A stretch of DNA of 64,000 nucleotides from the NCBI GenBank assembly GCA_038502055.1, contig JAXRKN010000032.1, forward strand, positions 124,001 through 188,000, written 5' to 3'. A program made the translations under genes and the position numbers. The notes under the pieces were generated by a model that was given only the letters and a program-made list of their open reading frames with translations, did no database searches and was not told the DNA's origin. Shown in pieces: positions 21,670 through 34,208 of this stretch (position 1 is its first letter; every line of letters starts with the position of its first letter). This DNA is from Tanytarsus gracilentus. Lineage: Eukaryota; Arthropoda; Insecta; Diptera; Chironomidae.

Positions 21670-22791
21670 ATGACCGAAAAGTATTTCTTTGGAGGAGGCT
21701 TCGCTCCTATTACTTGCCACGCATGGAACGCTGACCGTTCCCAAATCGCAATATCACCGAATAATAATGAGGTTCATATTTATCATCGTGAAGGCAATGA
21801 ATGGAAGTTGAATGATGTTCTAAATCAGCATGACCTAAGAGTAATGGGCATTGATTGGGCTCCAAAGACAAATCGTATTGTCACTTGCTCAGTTGATCGT
21901 AATGCCTATGTTTGGACTTTGGGTGAGGATAATAAGTGGAAGCCAGCACTAGTTTTACTTCGTATTAATCGTGCTGCAAGCTGTGTGAAGTGGTCGCCTG
22001 ATGAAAACAAGTTTGCCTGTGGTAGTGGAGCTCGTTTAATTTCCGTTTGCTACTTCGAGGAGGAAAATGACTGGTGGGTATCGAAGCATATTAAGAAACC
22101 AATAAGAAGCACAGTTACTAGCCTAGATTGGCATCCCAACAATGTCCTTCTCGTTGCTGGTTCAACCGATTATAAGGTACGCGTATTTAGTGCTTACATC
22201 AAAGACATTGAAAAACAACCGACGGCTACTGCATGGGGGAAAAAAATGCCACTCGGTCAAATGATGGCAGAATTTAAAAACTCAAATTCTGGTGGCGGTT
22301 GGATTCATTCAGTCTCCTTTTCAGTCGATGGAACTAAAATCTGTTGGATAGGACATGACTCTGCAATTAATATCGTCGACATTACCATTGGATTGAATGT
22401 GGTCAAGCTTAAAACTGAGTTTTTGCCCTTCCTCTGCTGCCAATTCATTTCTCCAACGGCTGTTGTCGTAGCTGGCCACAGTTGTGTTCCTCTCATTTAT
22501 TCATTCGATGGAACCAACATTATTTTTAACGGAAAACTCGATGAGTCGCAAAAGCGTGAAACTGGTGGTGTCTCTGCCATGCGTCACTTTCAATCTCTTG
22601 ATAGAACGTCTCGTCTAGAGAGCACAGACACGGTTCTCGATTGTATTCATCAGAATGCCATAAGTTGGATTGCAATTTATACTGGAGATAAAGGAGGTGC
22701 CACAAAAATAAGCACTTGTGGTCTCGATGGTCAACTCGTTATTTGGGACTTGCTCACTCTCACGCAATCAATGAAAAATTTAAAAATCTAA
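21670..22791 (+). CDS. Arpc1: Arp2/3 complex subunit 1 (ARPC1/Sop2)
   Basis: WD40 beta-propeller subunit of the Arp2/3 complex, which nucleates branched actin filaments in the cytoplasm. The uninterrupted 373-residue frame matches the family in length and along its whole course. Visible are the N-terminal FFGGGFAPITCHAWN, repeated blades (VHIYHREGNEW, RIVTCSVDRNAYVW, TSLDWHPNN, GSTDYKVRVFSAYIK), GGGWIHSVSFS and the terminal GLDGQLVIWDL. The gene is intronless, unlike nearly all its neighbours, so an old retrocopy that replaced the parent is possible, though the frame shows no decay. An AATAAA lies at 23181-23186. The region 22980-23180 is its AT-rich 3' flank. Confidence 0.96.
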   Translation: MTEKYFFGGGFAPITCHAWNADRSQIAISPNNNEVHIYHREGNEWKLNDVLNQHDLRVMGIDWAPKTNRIVTCSVDRNAYVWTLGEDNKWKPALVLLRINRAASCVKWSPDENKFACGSGARLISVCYFEEENDWWVSKHIKKPIRSTVTSLDWHPNNVLLVAGSTDYKVRVFSAYIKDIEKQPTATAWGKKMPLGQMMAEFKNSNSGGGWIHSVSFSVDGTKICWIGHDSAINIVDITIGLNVVKLKTEFLPFLCCQFISPTAVVVAGHSCVPLIYSFDGTNIIFNGKLDESQKRETGGVSAMRHFQSLDRTSRLESTDTVLDCIHQNAISWIAIYTGDKGGATKISTCGLDGQLVIWDLLTLTQSMKNLKI

Positions 22792-23233
22792 AAAACTATC
22801 TTAAAGAGTTCACATCTTTCCTGCATTTTATTTTCACATACAAAATCTTTTCATTCGTCAGATATCAATTTAACGGAAAAATAATAAAAATATCCTCATT
22901 TTTTCCCTCGTATCCATCGAATATTTTCGTCAACATCTTTCTCGATATATTTACAGCACATTTTAAATAGAAAATTTTTATATTTTTTATGGATGATAAT
23001 AATTTTTCTGTAATCAAAAACTTTCAGCTATCCATTCTACATTCCTTAAATATCATCCATTTAATCACATATATGTTCACACACACTCTTGTGTATTTTT
23101 CAATTTTCATTCTAGAAATTCTTCTTGTTACCTTTTAACTTTGTATCATTTATTTTTTTATCCAACTTCAGAAGAACACAAATAAACTTTTTCTCTCCTT
23201 TTGAGTTAAGAGCATTCTCGCTTTGATGGCATG

Positions 23234-26200
23234 TTACTTTTCATAATTATTATTTGGATACTGAAACATTGTTGGCGCTTTGCGCGGAGGCAATTTAGGA
23301 ACCTCATTGGAGTTTCGCGGTGAACTAAAGGAATTTAAATCAAATTATTTTATTTCATACAAGAAAATCGTTATTTAAATATGCTTACTTTAGCTTTTTA
23401 CTCACGGTGCACGGTGAATTATTAGATTCGTTGATGGGTGGAGTTTTTTGAGCGCCACATGATGTGATGGCTTGATTTTCACGATTCAATTGAGAATTCC
23501 GTCGCTGAATAAGAGTACTAGTGTCTGGTAGACTCAGGGTCATTTGTTGAAATCCATGGTGAGGCAAATCGTCTTGTTGATTCTTAATGAGGTTGAAATT
23601 ATTAAACAAGAAAAAAAATAAAATTCTATTGTAAACGGACCATATGATTCCAGGTGATGTTGTTGAAGTTATTCTGTTGTTGCAGGTGGTGGCTTCGAGG
23701 CGGGAGTGGGGGAGGATCGATGTCGCGTGGCATTAAAGTTGGGGCATCGGGATCCTGCCTCATTTGAGAATGATAAAAGTCATGTTGATTTTTTTTTGGG
23801 GGTCTTCGAGGCGGTAAGGGTGGAGGAATATGATTGAAATTGCTAGAATTAGGCGGGACATTGACGTGAGGTGAAATGGGCTGTTGTTGATGGTGATGCC
23901 CATTTTCATTACTTGTCTCCGATGCGTAGCGAGGACTTGATGGCTGCTGCTGAAGATGATGAGAAAATCCGGGCGATGATAAAGATTGTTCAGTTGTGAT
24001 GCTTTGATTTCGAATGCCTGCCCGCTGATATGGATTGGAGCGAATGAAGGATGGACTCGCTTGTTCTTGAATGCGAGCAAAATCATCATCGTTTATAGGA
24101 CGAGATGGACTGATTGAAGTTGTGGTGGTGGTGGCATGCATTCGTGGACTCAGGAGGGGCTTATCAATTATATGGTTGTTGTTATGGTTAAAACTACTAC
24201 TGTTAATATGACTAGGTGGATTTGATGCAGTTGAATAGCGACGTGGGGGAGCGAAGGTGCTCGTTGACACTATGGAAATTGTATCATCCTGAACGATTGT
24301 ATGTGATGTGTTGTAGGTAAAGGAAGAGCTCGCCATTGAGGAAGACGACGACGACGAAATGGGAATGTTGACGTTTGCAAATACAGAAAAGTCCGAAGAG
24401 GAGAGCTGTATGTGGCTCATTGCTGTCGGTGACTGCTGATCACTTTCACTCAGCAAATGTGATTGTGAACTGGATTTGGATCCAAATGGCAATGTATTTG
24501 AAAATGAGGAATTGCTATTACTATTATTTTGACGCCTTGTTGGCTTTGTACCGGGTGACTTTAGAGTTAAGTCTGGCCACTTGCGAGGCTACAGAAAAAA
24601 AATTCAGCTTATAACATTATATTTACTTCCAAGTGATTTTTGAGATTTTTGGTAGAAAAAAGTTAACTTACAAACTTAATTTTTACTCCATTTTTTGGTT
24701 CAATTTTTAGGCTTTGCTCGAAACAGATGTCTTCAATCTCGTTGGCAGTCTTTTCAGGAAATGGATCGAGAGTTTCAATAAAATGCTGAAAAATATATAA
24801 TTAAATGTATATTTGATATAAAAAATAATGATCTAATAATCATTGAAGTGACAGTTAAATTACTCTTATTTTTGGATCAACCCTGAGACAGTAGGGTTGA
24901 TTTTGATATTGCTGAATTTCGCCTGTAATTTCGGCCACTCGCCTTCGTTTGCTAAAATTGATGAGCTTTGTATCGCGCAGGAAGTCCGTATTGCCCTCTT
25001 CAATCTTCAGTATATTTGTCATATACATGCCGAGGAATGGCACACAAGGCGGATTTATTGATCTGAGTTTCTCCTGGTACTTTTTCAAGTGATTTTGACC
25101 CAGCTCCAAACACTCGGTCAGACACTTTTCGTGGCTCTTTGGAATTAAAGATCGAGTCAAATGCAAGCGACCCACGGATGAGGAGCTAAACGCTGCTGCT
25201 ACAGTAATCACTCCATTAAAGTTATTAAGATCTGCGCTCAAGAGTACCATCATAACTTCAATTCCACGCGAATAAATAGCCACACGTTCATCAATATTCT
25301 CCGCTTCAACAATTGATTTAATTATCCAGTGAGTGAACTTTAATAATGAAGAAACGATTAAAAACCATGGACTGGTTTATTATAGTATATTGTACTCACA
25401 TTATTTGCGTGTCTCACAATTTTCAATAAATTCGGACTTGTTTTTTCTTTATCTTTTTTGGTAAAAACGGCGCCTACCAACTCAGAAGTTTTGACATTTC
25501 TATAGAGCTCAAACTCAATGAGTGTCAATTGTCGCGCTAACTCTATAGGATGCAGTGTGAGAAGATTAAATTCGTTTTCGGAAACGGAAAGATGATATTC
25601 GATGGCGGGTGGCGCATGGCCAAAATTAAATGTAATTGGTCGATGATTTTCATCATTATCGGTTTTCCGCTGCACAATTTTCAGCACCGAATCAACCCAC
25701 TTCCTCATTGACTTTCCCTTAATGGATTCGAGAAAGTGAGTGAGTTCTTGAAGGAGGCTTGGATCACGCTCAAAGTCATAATAGTGCTGATCTACCCAAT
25801 GTCGAAGGACATTTATGACACGAAATTGTACTGGTTGCACATACTCTTTGCGATAACGTTTCCAATCTTCGCGCTGTATACTCTTGTGGAGTCTATCGTC
25901 CAGTATCGTCATCGAAGACGAAGCGGAAGAGGAGTCTTTGTCAGTTGTGAAGGTCTCATACACTAAACTTGGATCGGGAATGTCGAAGCGTTCGATTAGC
26001 AGTTGAAGAAGTTCTTGTGGTGAGCAAAAAGAACGGAATGTGGTAAGAAAGGTTCGAACAAAAGCCGGATCAGCGTAAATATGATAGGTTAGCCGCTCAA
26101 TGAGCTTAATTAATGTTGCTCCTTTAATTAGCGGCACACCCGCTGATTCCTTTTCTTCTAAAACAATGTTACTCTGCGAGTCCAGCTCGGAAAACTTGTA

Positions 26201-28956
26201 AATTTCGGAACTTGGCAGACGTAGAGGATGCTGCTTCTCAATATCCAAAAGAATGCTATCCAAAATTCTCTCTAGCATAGACTTAGTGTTTAACATAACT
26301 AAATCAGCCATCCATTCAATTTTTTGCTGCAAGTTTTTAGCTATTAGAACAACAGAGTGAGGTTCGCGCGGTGCTATTTCGAAAGCATTTCTCAGCTCAT
26401 CGGAATCAATCCGATCGATGATATCAACTTTGCGCATAAAAAATCGCTCCTTCATTCGAAAATCATAATTATTTGTTACACCTGAAACAGTCTGCTTCTT
26501 CGTATTAGCCTTGCACAGCACCAATAATCCATCGAAAAGAAAAACTTTTCTCTCAGTATTGCGTTTACCCGAAACTAACTTCATTAGCGTATCCTCGCGT
26601 ATAAATTCATTACAACACTGACCAATGTCCTTGTCCCAGTGCTCTACGGTACTCTGTAGCTCTTTAGTCTTTTCGATAGCCTATTTTGGAGTTTACCATT
26701 AATTCAACCATTAAGTTATAGCAAATTATACTAACCTGTTGTCTTCTCACGCGAGAATTGGTCCGTGTTAGGGACTCTTTTGGCAACAAGGGAATTTGTT
26801 TATGCAGTTCATATTTTAATGGTTCAAAGAGCCCTTTTACATTATCTAAACTCTCCTTATCCTCATTATTTTGACTAAGTTGAAGAAGCTTATCGACATA
26901 TTCCATGTAAACGAACGTATGTCCAATGGGTGTCAGTAGCAGCTTCGGTAAGTAGTACCGTACTGCCTCTGTGAAGCCATGTCCCGATGCAATAAGTGAT
27001 TGAGCTTTTGGCCGTGCCAATAAATTCGTGAGCGACTCTTTTGCGTGTTGTGAAGTTACATCGTTAGCATAGGTAATATAGACATCAAATTCTGCTGCTT
27101 CAGCCAACTCTTCAAAGCAACTGCCAACGCAGGGCGTTGATTGTTCTTGCGACATTTCAATCACATCCTCTAGTGAACCAAGAAGGGTAACAGTCAATTC
27201 ATAAATGTCAATTATATTCGAAAAAATTGGATCTAGTTCGCTAGGATCGTCTACAATTTTAATGAGTTCTTCGCGAAACACTCGAATGATCATGTGTAAA
27301 TCACGTAAATATTGCTTTTCGTCATGCAGCAATTCCTTTACAACTTCCTCGTAAGTGAGGCCATCGCGTGGTGTCGGAGGAAGTGGACTTGCTATCATTG
27401 AATGACCATTTTCGCCTTGATAAAACATGTCCATGAGAACCTAATGAATACAAAAAAAATCATTTGAATTATTTTCTAATAGAGTCGGGTTTAAAAAATA
27501 TTAATGAGAAATAATGAGAAAAAGCTTTAAGCAAAAAAACAAACAAAAGATGAATTTTTGAAAATTCTGAGAAATTTTCAAACGTATACCGTTTTCAGTC
27601 ATAACATTTAAGTTTTAAAACTCTTAATACGTACCACCTACGAATATTACACGTTAAAACGAGCGAGCATGTAAAAGTAATTTTGAATTTGTCATTAAAT
27701 CCATTAGCATATTTTATTTAACTAAGAATGTGCTTTCAAAAAATAGTTATGATTTTTTGAAGAAAAAAAACATTCTCTTAAAAAATGTCACAATCTAATC
27801 AAAAAAAATTATATTTTATAGCTAAAATAATAAAAAACGTTGCAAATTAGAAGCACAAAGGTCATGTAAAAATAATTTTACTTTAAAATAAACACAAATA
27901 AACATATAAGAAAGTTAAAAATAAATCAGCGCATAATTTATTTTTTCGCCTTTATAATACGTTATCGCACTTTTAAAAAAAATTTGTTCATTTTCTGAGA
28001 ATTTATGGTTTTATATTCCTATTTGAAATGTTTAGCGTGGCAAGCTAAAAATTGTTAAAATTATTTTAAAACTTACACTGTCAGCACGAATCGCGATTTG
28101 TACATCTTCCTGCGTTATCTCAAAATGCTTCATATTTTTCACATAATTTCCAGCTAGTTTCAGTATGTCGGCCGATATGTACTCGAGAACGGCTACAAGA
28201 AATAAACTCACAGAGTTGTCAATTTTGTATTGCAGCACCTCCTAAAATTATGTTAACTCATAAACAAGTTGTTCCTTTATTAATTATATCTACGTACTTT
28301 TTGAAGAAGTGTATGCATACGATCAACAGGCAGAACGGGCTTCTTACGTTTTGATTTGTCTATCGTCTCCCTTGCATCGGCCAGTGCCCACTTAAATTAC
28401 ATGAAATTGTTATAATAAGCAGCAACAAAAAAATATCATAACTCGCCTTATCGATGGGCGTTGGAAATGTTTTTTGCACCTTCTCCTCAACATCCTGGAA
28501 TACACCAAAACAAAAAGTTTAATATTTGTACAAAATAAATCAGTTATTTAAATGCAAGAATGTCATTATTATTTAGAGATTGCACAAGTTCTTTTTCTTT
28601 TTTCTGCGATGGAATTTTCTTTTTGTTGTTGGGAGTGACTTATATACATACATATTATATATGTTTTATATATATATAAATGTACCTGAATTGTGTGTGG
28701 CGTATCTGTACATAGATTTGTGAGGAGCCGAAGACAAAGATTCTCTACATAATAAAGAGCCGCATCGTGAGCTGTTAATGAAGGATGCAGCTGTTCAAGG
28801 ACCTGCAATCCAGAAAAATTTTAAAATTTTGATAAAAAATGTCGATGAATAAAAAATTTTATTTTTTGCGATTTTTTCTCTCGTCGTTTTTCTCACTTTT
28901 CTTAACGAATTTATGAGTATGCCTCGAAAGTTGTACTTATTTATATCTTCCTCCAT
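23234..28956 (-). CDS. Sos: Son of sevenless, Ras guanine-nucleotide exchange factor
   Basis: Twelve exons (28956-28897, 28802-28686, 28494-28447, 28390-28298, 28241-28077, 27440-26736, 26680-25400, 25337-24864, 24785-24672, 24588-23641, 23582-23389, 23324-23234) give 1,429 residues. Domains in order: histone-like fold (to about 190; AVLEYISADILKLAGNYV), DH (about 195-390), PH (about 420-540), REM and CDC25 RasGEF (about 565-1000; LNNFNGVI, KLRSINPPCVPFLGMY, NFSKRRRVAEITGEIQQYQNQPY). A proline-rich tail carries PPPLPPR twice and a final PKLPPRKAP for SH3 adaptors of the Drk/Grb2 type. It activates Ras at the membrane downstream of receptor tyrosine kinases. The intron after 28447 starts GCGAGT (GC-AG). 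The last-but-two donor (ATG/GTCCGT at 23641) is weak but phase-consistent. Its 5' end is 251 bp from snf. Confidence 0.96.
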
Positions 28957-29207
28957 CTTGATAAATAGTTAAAATTTAACTAAAAACTCTTTTTCATGAT
29001 TTCAATTAGATTTTTTCGAAATGTCGAGCGAGCGAGAAATTAAAGGACTTTGTGCTTCAGCACCACTGTTAAAAAAATAGCTTAAAAAAGGGAAGGTCAC
29101 TACGCTCTATTGTTTTTGTTTTTTAATTGGGGGAAGACTTTAAAGAAGAAAGCATCACCAAAAACGTTTTCAACCGCAAATATTTTACTAATTTTTTCCC
29201 TTTAAAA

Positions 29208-29908
29208 ATGGATATAAGACCAAATCATACGATTTACATCAACAACCTCAATGAAAAGGTGAAAAAAGATGAGTTAAAGAAGTCGCTTTATGCCATTTTC
29301 TCACAGTTTGGACAAATTTTGGACATTGTTGCACTGAAAAATTTAAAAATGAGAGGGCAAGCATTTGTTATATTTAAAGAAATTTCAAGTGCAACAAATG
29401 CTTTGAGAACGATGCAACAATTTCCTTTCTACGATAAACCGATGAGAATTAATTACGCGAAATCTGAGAGTGATGTTATTTCGAAGGCGAAGGGTACTTT
29501 CAAAGAGCGGGTTAAGAAACCAAAAGTTCCAAAATCGACGGAGGAAAAGAAGTGGGTTCAATTAGCTAAAAAGTTTTAATTGTTGAATTCTAATTGCTTT
29601 TTTTTCGCAGAGCCAAGAAGAAAACTGTTGATCCAGCTCAGGCTGCTATCAACTCCTCTAACATCGAGCAACCGCCTAATCAAATTCTTTTTATTACAAA
29701 TCTTCCTGATGAGACTAATGAGATGATGCTGTCGATGTTGTTTAACCAATTTCCAGGATTTAAGGAAGTTAGATTGGTTCCAGGACGTCACGATATCGCA
29801 TTCGTTGAGTTTTCTTCGGAAATTCAAAGCAGTGCTGCGCGAGAAGCTCTGAATGGCTTTAAGATCACTCCCACTCATGCGATGAAGATCTCGTTTGCTA
29901 AGAAATAA
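29208..29908 (+). CDS. snf: U1A/U2B'' snRNP protein (Sans fille)
   Basis: Exons 29208-29551 and 29611-29908 give 213 residues (fly Snf is about 216). There are two RRM domains. RRM1 has TIYINNLNEKVKKDELKKSLY (RNP2) and RGQAFVIFKEI (RNP1), ending in PMRINYAKSESD. A lysine-rich linker (KERVKKPKVPKST, AKKKTVDPAQ) follows. RRM2 has QILFITNLPDETNE and HDIAFVEFSSE and ends at the family C-terminus MKISFAKK. In insects one protein serves both U1 and U2 snRNPs as the stem-loop binding subunit. The 59-bp intron uses donor GTGGGT and interrupts the linker. AATAAA at 29936-29941. Confidence 0.95.
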
Positions 29909-29941
29909 AAGCATTGTAACTCAAGTTTGAATTTTAATAAA

Positions 29942-31190
29942 CTCATTAAAAGCATTGCACTTTTCCGCTTTTAATATTTTTTGTGTTGGCTGTGATTTAT
30001 TATTACAATTGTTACTATATTTTAATTAATGAATCATCGGAAAGAGAGAGTATTCTTCGATTGTTTAAAAAATTAAAAATTATTTCGATCAAATCATTAA
30101 ATGAAAATTTCATTAATGAGAATTTCAAAGTTTATTGCCAACTTTTATTCTTGCTAAATAAATACTTAGCTTCATTTAATTATAACGAAAGCTCTCTATC
30201 TATATATGCTATATCTTTTTCTCTCTGTCTATCCCTAATTTTGATTAGGACAAAAGATTATTATTATTTTATTATTTATTAAGATTTTGGACTCAAAATG
30301 ATCTCTTAATGTGCTTGCAACATTTTAAGTTATTTTATTAAAGTAATTTAAAAAAAAGTACGAGTTATATCTTATATCTAGTTTGTTTTTACTGTGTATT
30401 TAAAAACTTGTCGACTAAGTTAAAACATGCAAAAAATGATTAATTGATATTTTAATTACGTGTCTCGAAACACTATCAATTACTGCGCAAATTTTAAAAT
30501 GTTTTCAACATCCGTAATATTAAATGCATTATTATTCCAGAAAAAGTTTTCGATTATGCTCTCTCTCTCTCTCTCTCTCTCTCCTGCATAAAATGCATAA
30601 AATATACCTGATAATCACTTTCTTGGGAGATCTCTTTCATTCACTATACACATGCTCAAAATTTAAATACATTTAATTTGTGTGGGTGATCTTTTTGCTT
30701 AATTTCTCTCTTTCTCTTTCTCTGTTACATCTTTTCTGATGCTAACGAGTCTCTAAAATTACACATCGACATGCTGTCATCATAAAAAAATCGTAATTAT
30801 AAGAAAATGAATTGATTATTATTTGAATCAATACGAGATAAAGAAAAACAAACACTAAGAGTTCAAATACATTTTTAATTTTGAAGCTAGTTATGACTTT
30901 TGTGTGTATATATGACATTAGACAATGACTTTTAGAGCTGCTTGTTTATTCCTCTCTTCTCCATGTCTGATAAGACTAAACAGCACAGCAGCAGCAACGA
31001 GATGTAAAGTTGTATTGAAAATATTTTAAGAAGGAAAAAATGAGTTGGTATTCATCATCAACGCTGCTTCGTTCACATTTTGTTTTCTCTGAGCTTGAAA
31101 CAACTCAGTTTTAACTCATCCCTTGTGCTGTTAAGTCGCAACTAATCGTCTTGTTACAAACAACAAACTTGCATATTCTAAAAATTTGCA
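29942..31190. other. Intergenic, no gene seen
   Basis: AT-rich sequence with pyrimidine runs, including the (CT)n tract listed separately. It presumably holds the promoter and 5' UTR of the arrestin-domain gene. The open frame near 29983-30282 is compositionally AT-driven and not credible. Confidence 0.55.
30559..30583 (+). repeat. (CT)n microsatellite
   Basis: A run of about twelve CT dinucleotides. Such GAGA/CT tracts often lie near insect promoters, but no factor binding can be claimed. Confidence 0.95.
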
Positions 31191-33208
31191 ATGTCAACGT
31201 ATTCTTTAGATATAATTTACGCGGGTAGTGGCGATGGCACCTTTTACCCTGGTCAAACTGTGAAAGGTAAAATTTTTCGATTTTTGATACAATTTTGTCC
31301 TCTCTTATCGCAACTTTATTTTAATTTATTTTATATTTCTTAAAAGGTCATGTCGAGCTCGCAGTCACTCAGCCAATCAAGCTCAGAGGTAGATTAATAA
31401 TCATTCAGATTCTATATAAGCTAATTCCCATCAGAATTCAGGTTTAACATAATATAGTTAATGCGCAAAAATTTTATTAGCCGGCTATATACACAGCATC
31501 TGACAACAGTACTGACAGTTTTACGCGTATGATTTTAGATAAACAAAAAATTAAATATAAAACGAAGTTTATATATCCATTTATAATTTTTTTTAAGAAT
31601 TCCATTAATGAATTGAATGAATCTTCTTCGAGGAATATAAATTGACGATAAAATTTAAAATTCTAATTTTAGTTTGATTTCAACTTGTTCTAATTATAAA
31701 AAAAATCATTCAAGATCAATAACCCCTTCTACTCCAAATTGTTGCATAAAGACAATCTTTAAATAAGATGATTTTAGTTTGGTACAAAAAAATAACGAAT
31801 TTAAATTTTAAATTTCTCAAAATGAAGCTTTTATGTCGTCGCTTATTTTTCTTTTATTTCAAGGACAAATACCCACTGTTTGTATATATATATAAATTTT
31901 TTAAACTAAGAAATTATTATTGAACCTTTGCGCATTTTAGCACCTTTTCTTATTATTTCTTCTTAAGCTCTCTCTCTCTATCTCTCTATCTTAAATATAC
32001 TTATACTAACACAAATGTACAACTATCCCAATAGGGTTGTCATTGCTGATAAAAGGCAGTACAGGATGCAACTTTTCGAAGGACTTAGCGGCAGAGCAAG
32101 AGTTTTTTGTCGTTGAGCGTGAGCTCATCGAGACAAAAATTGAACCGATAGAGATTGCTATGGGCAATTACAAGTATGATTTCACCCATCGCCTCCCGAG
32201 GAATATCCCCTACTCTGTTGAAGGTTCAAAATAACTTAATTTGAGTTTTTAAGCTAAATTAACTGAAATTCTCTAAAACCATTTGAAAGGTCAATATGGA
32301 AATGTAAGATATTTCGTTCAAGCCACGCTCGATATTCCCTGGGATTTATATGACAAAAAAATTACAAAACCATTCACTGTGCTCCGTTACGAAGACCTTA
32401 ATTACATGTCTGGCATGCGAGAGCCCCGAGAGGTTCAAATTCAGAAGCAAATAGATTCTTCAGCGTGGTTTTTCTCACGTTCGTCTCTAGGCTTGGTTAC
32501 GATCAAAGGTTTTTATACTCTTTTCTTTATTGCATATGTGTACACACAATTCATCTCTATGTTTACTTTATACTTATATATAATTATCACAACCTTTCTC
32601 ACCCTCAAAGCAACTATTCCCAAGTGTGGCTTTGCACCAGGAGAAAAAATCAATGTCGATGTTTCTGTGGATAACCAAACATCAGCTGATATCGAAAACG
32701 TTTTAATTTCTCTACAGTACAACGAAAACTATACTGGTGCGTTGTTTCAATAGCACACATTGCAGCATTTAATATTTTTTTTTCTCTAGCACAAACACCC
32801 TGGGCTAAGTTGGAAGAGAAAATCTCTAATAAGATTAGCGAAACCATTGCAGAGGGAGTGAAGGCAGGTTTTACACGAAAAATTAAAGAGAGCTGTCTCG
32901 TGCCCGAAAACATCAAAATGACCAGTGTGATGTATTCAAATGTATTTCAAATCTCTTATCATGTTCAAATCACAGCAAAGTTTCGACGCGCTGGAATCAA
33001 CTTGTGCATTCCGGTTTATATCGGTTCAGTTGCATTAAGGCCTGAAGAAGAATGTATTAATTTCCTAACTCATGGCGCTCCACTTTGGCCACCATCAATT
33101 GACGAAGCAAAAAACGGTGGTTCTTTGGTGGTGAAAGAGGAAACTTCAAGCATTGCCTCTACTGCGACAGTCGAAGTGTTGGATTCTCCTGAAAATTTAG
33201 ATGAATAA
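31191..33208 (+). CDS. Arrestin domain-containing protein (alpha-arrestin/ARRDC-like)
   Basis: Exons 31191-31266, 31347-31388, 32035-32223, 32290-32508, 32611-32736 and 32790-33208 join in phase to 356 residues. The N-terminal arrestin fold is seen in DIIYAGSGDGTFYPGQTVKG, the LRGLSLLIKG strand, and YDFTHRLPRNIPYSVEG followed by GQYGNVRYFVQA. The C-terminal fold has IPKCGFAPGEKINVDVSVDNQTS and SYHVQITAKFRRAGINLCIPVYIGSVAL. Alpha-arrestins act as endocytic or ubiquitin-ligase adaptors. This one lacks the PPxY motifs many relatives use to bind Nedd4-type ligases; the tail is short, acidic and serine-rich (SSIASTATVEVLDSPENLDE). The 646-bp second intron is unusually long for the locus; no further exon was found in it. 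Confidence 0.9.
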
Positions 33209-33448
33209 TTTTCTTTCACAATATTTACTTTAAACTTTTTTTATTACTTTATATTGCACAACAAAATCTATACGCGTTTATGTTTATTTTAAATTAATTT
33301 GCTAACATAGTTTTATAAAGAGAAAAAAAGTTTTTAATATCTCATTCAAATAACATATAAGCGCGAAAGGGGTTTACCATTTTCATGATTTTTTGAATAT
33401 TTAAAATGGATGAGAAAAAAATTATATTTAATAAAATTTATTATAAAT

Positions 33449-34208
33449 TCAATTTATATTGCTGATATCACTTGTTGAACTTACAGTCGAGCTTGATTGG
33501 TGTTTCAATAATTTTTTCTCGCAAAGTCTCCGAACCGATTCTTGTTTTGTGATTTCAGCTTGCTTTAGAATGCGCTTTATATAATCGAGATTGTTTACTG
33601 AATTTACAAAAGCAGTTTTCAGTTGATTTGAATTGATATAACATTGAATCTTCATTGTTTTGCTGTTAATGAGCTTTATCAACTGATCTATTTGCGCTTT
33701 TGCATGCGATTGATGTTGTGTATACGCGATTTCAACTGCTAACGCAACCAACTCATCACACATCTTTTCAGTCTCCTCATCGACACTGCTACTGTCTGTT
33801 TTGATGCAGTTTATTAGTTTTTCAACTTCCATTAGGCGACTTAGATCGCGCGCTAGATATTTAGTACATGTAGTGTAGATTTTCAAAGGCTTTAATGAAC
33901 AGGCTTGTATAATACGATAAACTAGTCCAAATGCCCCCGATATAGAAGAGCTACAGATCAATAAAAGAATGGCAACTTGAGTTATTTCATGAGGGCGGTT
34001 TGTCAATAAGGTTTTCAAGCTTATTTTATCCAAAAACACTTTTGGCATCAAATCAAGAGTCGGCAATCCATCAGACTCGCACATAGCGAGAAATTTTGAA
34101 ACTTCGATTTGCAAGGAAATTAAATTAATCTGGGCATTGATAGTTTTAATGTTCCACTTTAATTGAATTCCATTTTCATCACTTGTTAAGCCTCTTTCGA
34201 CACGTTCC
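33449..34208 (-). CDS. ZFYVE26: C-terminal part of the ZFYVE26/spastizin homologue, beyond an insertion
   Basis: An open frame of about 253 codons whose content continues the protein encoded from 34976 to 41705. It includes ISLQIEVSKFLAMCES and a terminal KIQCYINSNQLKTAFVNSV ... EITKQESVRRLCEKKLLKH segment, which resembles the helical C-terminus of spastizin. It is separated from the upstream exon by 783 bp (34209-34991) flanked by a 15-bp duplication. I found no canonical GT-AG pair that joins the two parts in frame. It may be translated only if an unusual splice is used, or it may be lost from the protein in this haplotype. Confidence 0.7.

Noticed and set aside
29983..30282. Open frame of 99 codons downstream of snf
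   Set aside because: AT-driven composition (I, N, Y, L, S), no domain, no splice or promoter context.
30559..30583. CT repeat as a possible CRISPR-like or regulatory array
   Set aside because: A plain dinucleotide microsatellite. No CRISPR arrays, operons or prokaryotic features are expected or seen in this nuclear eukaryotic sequence.
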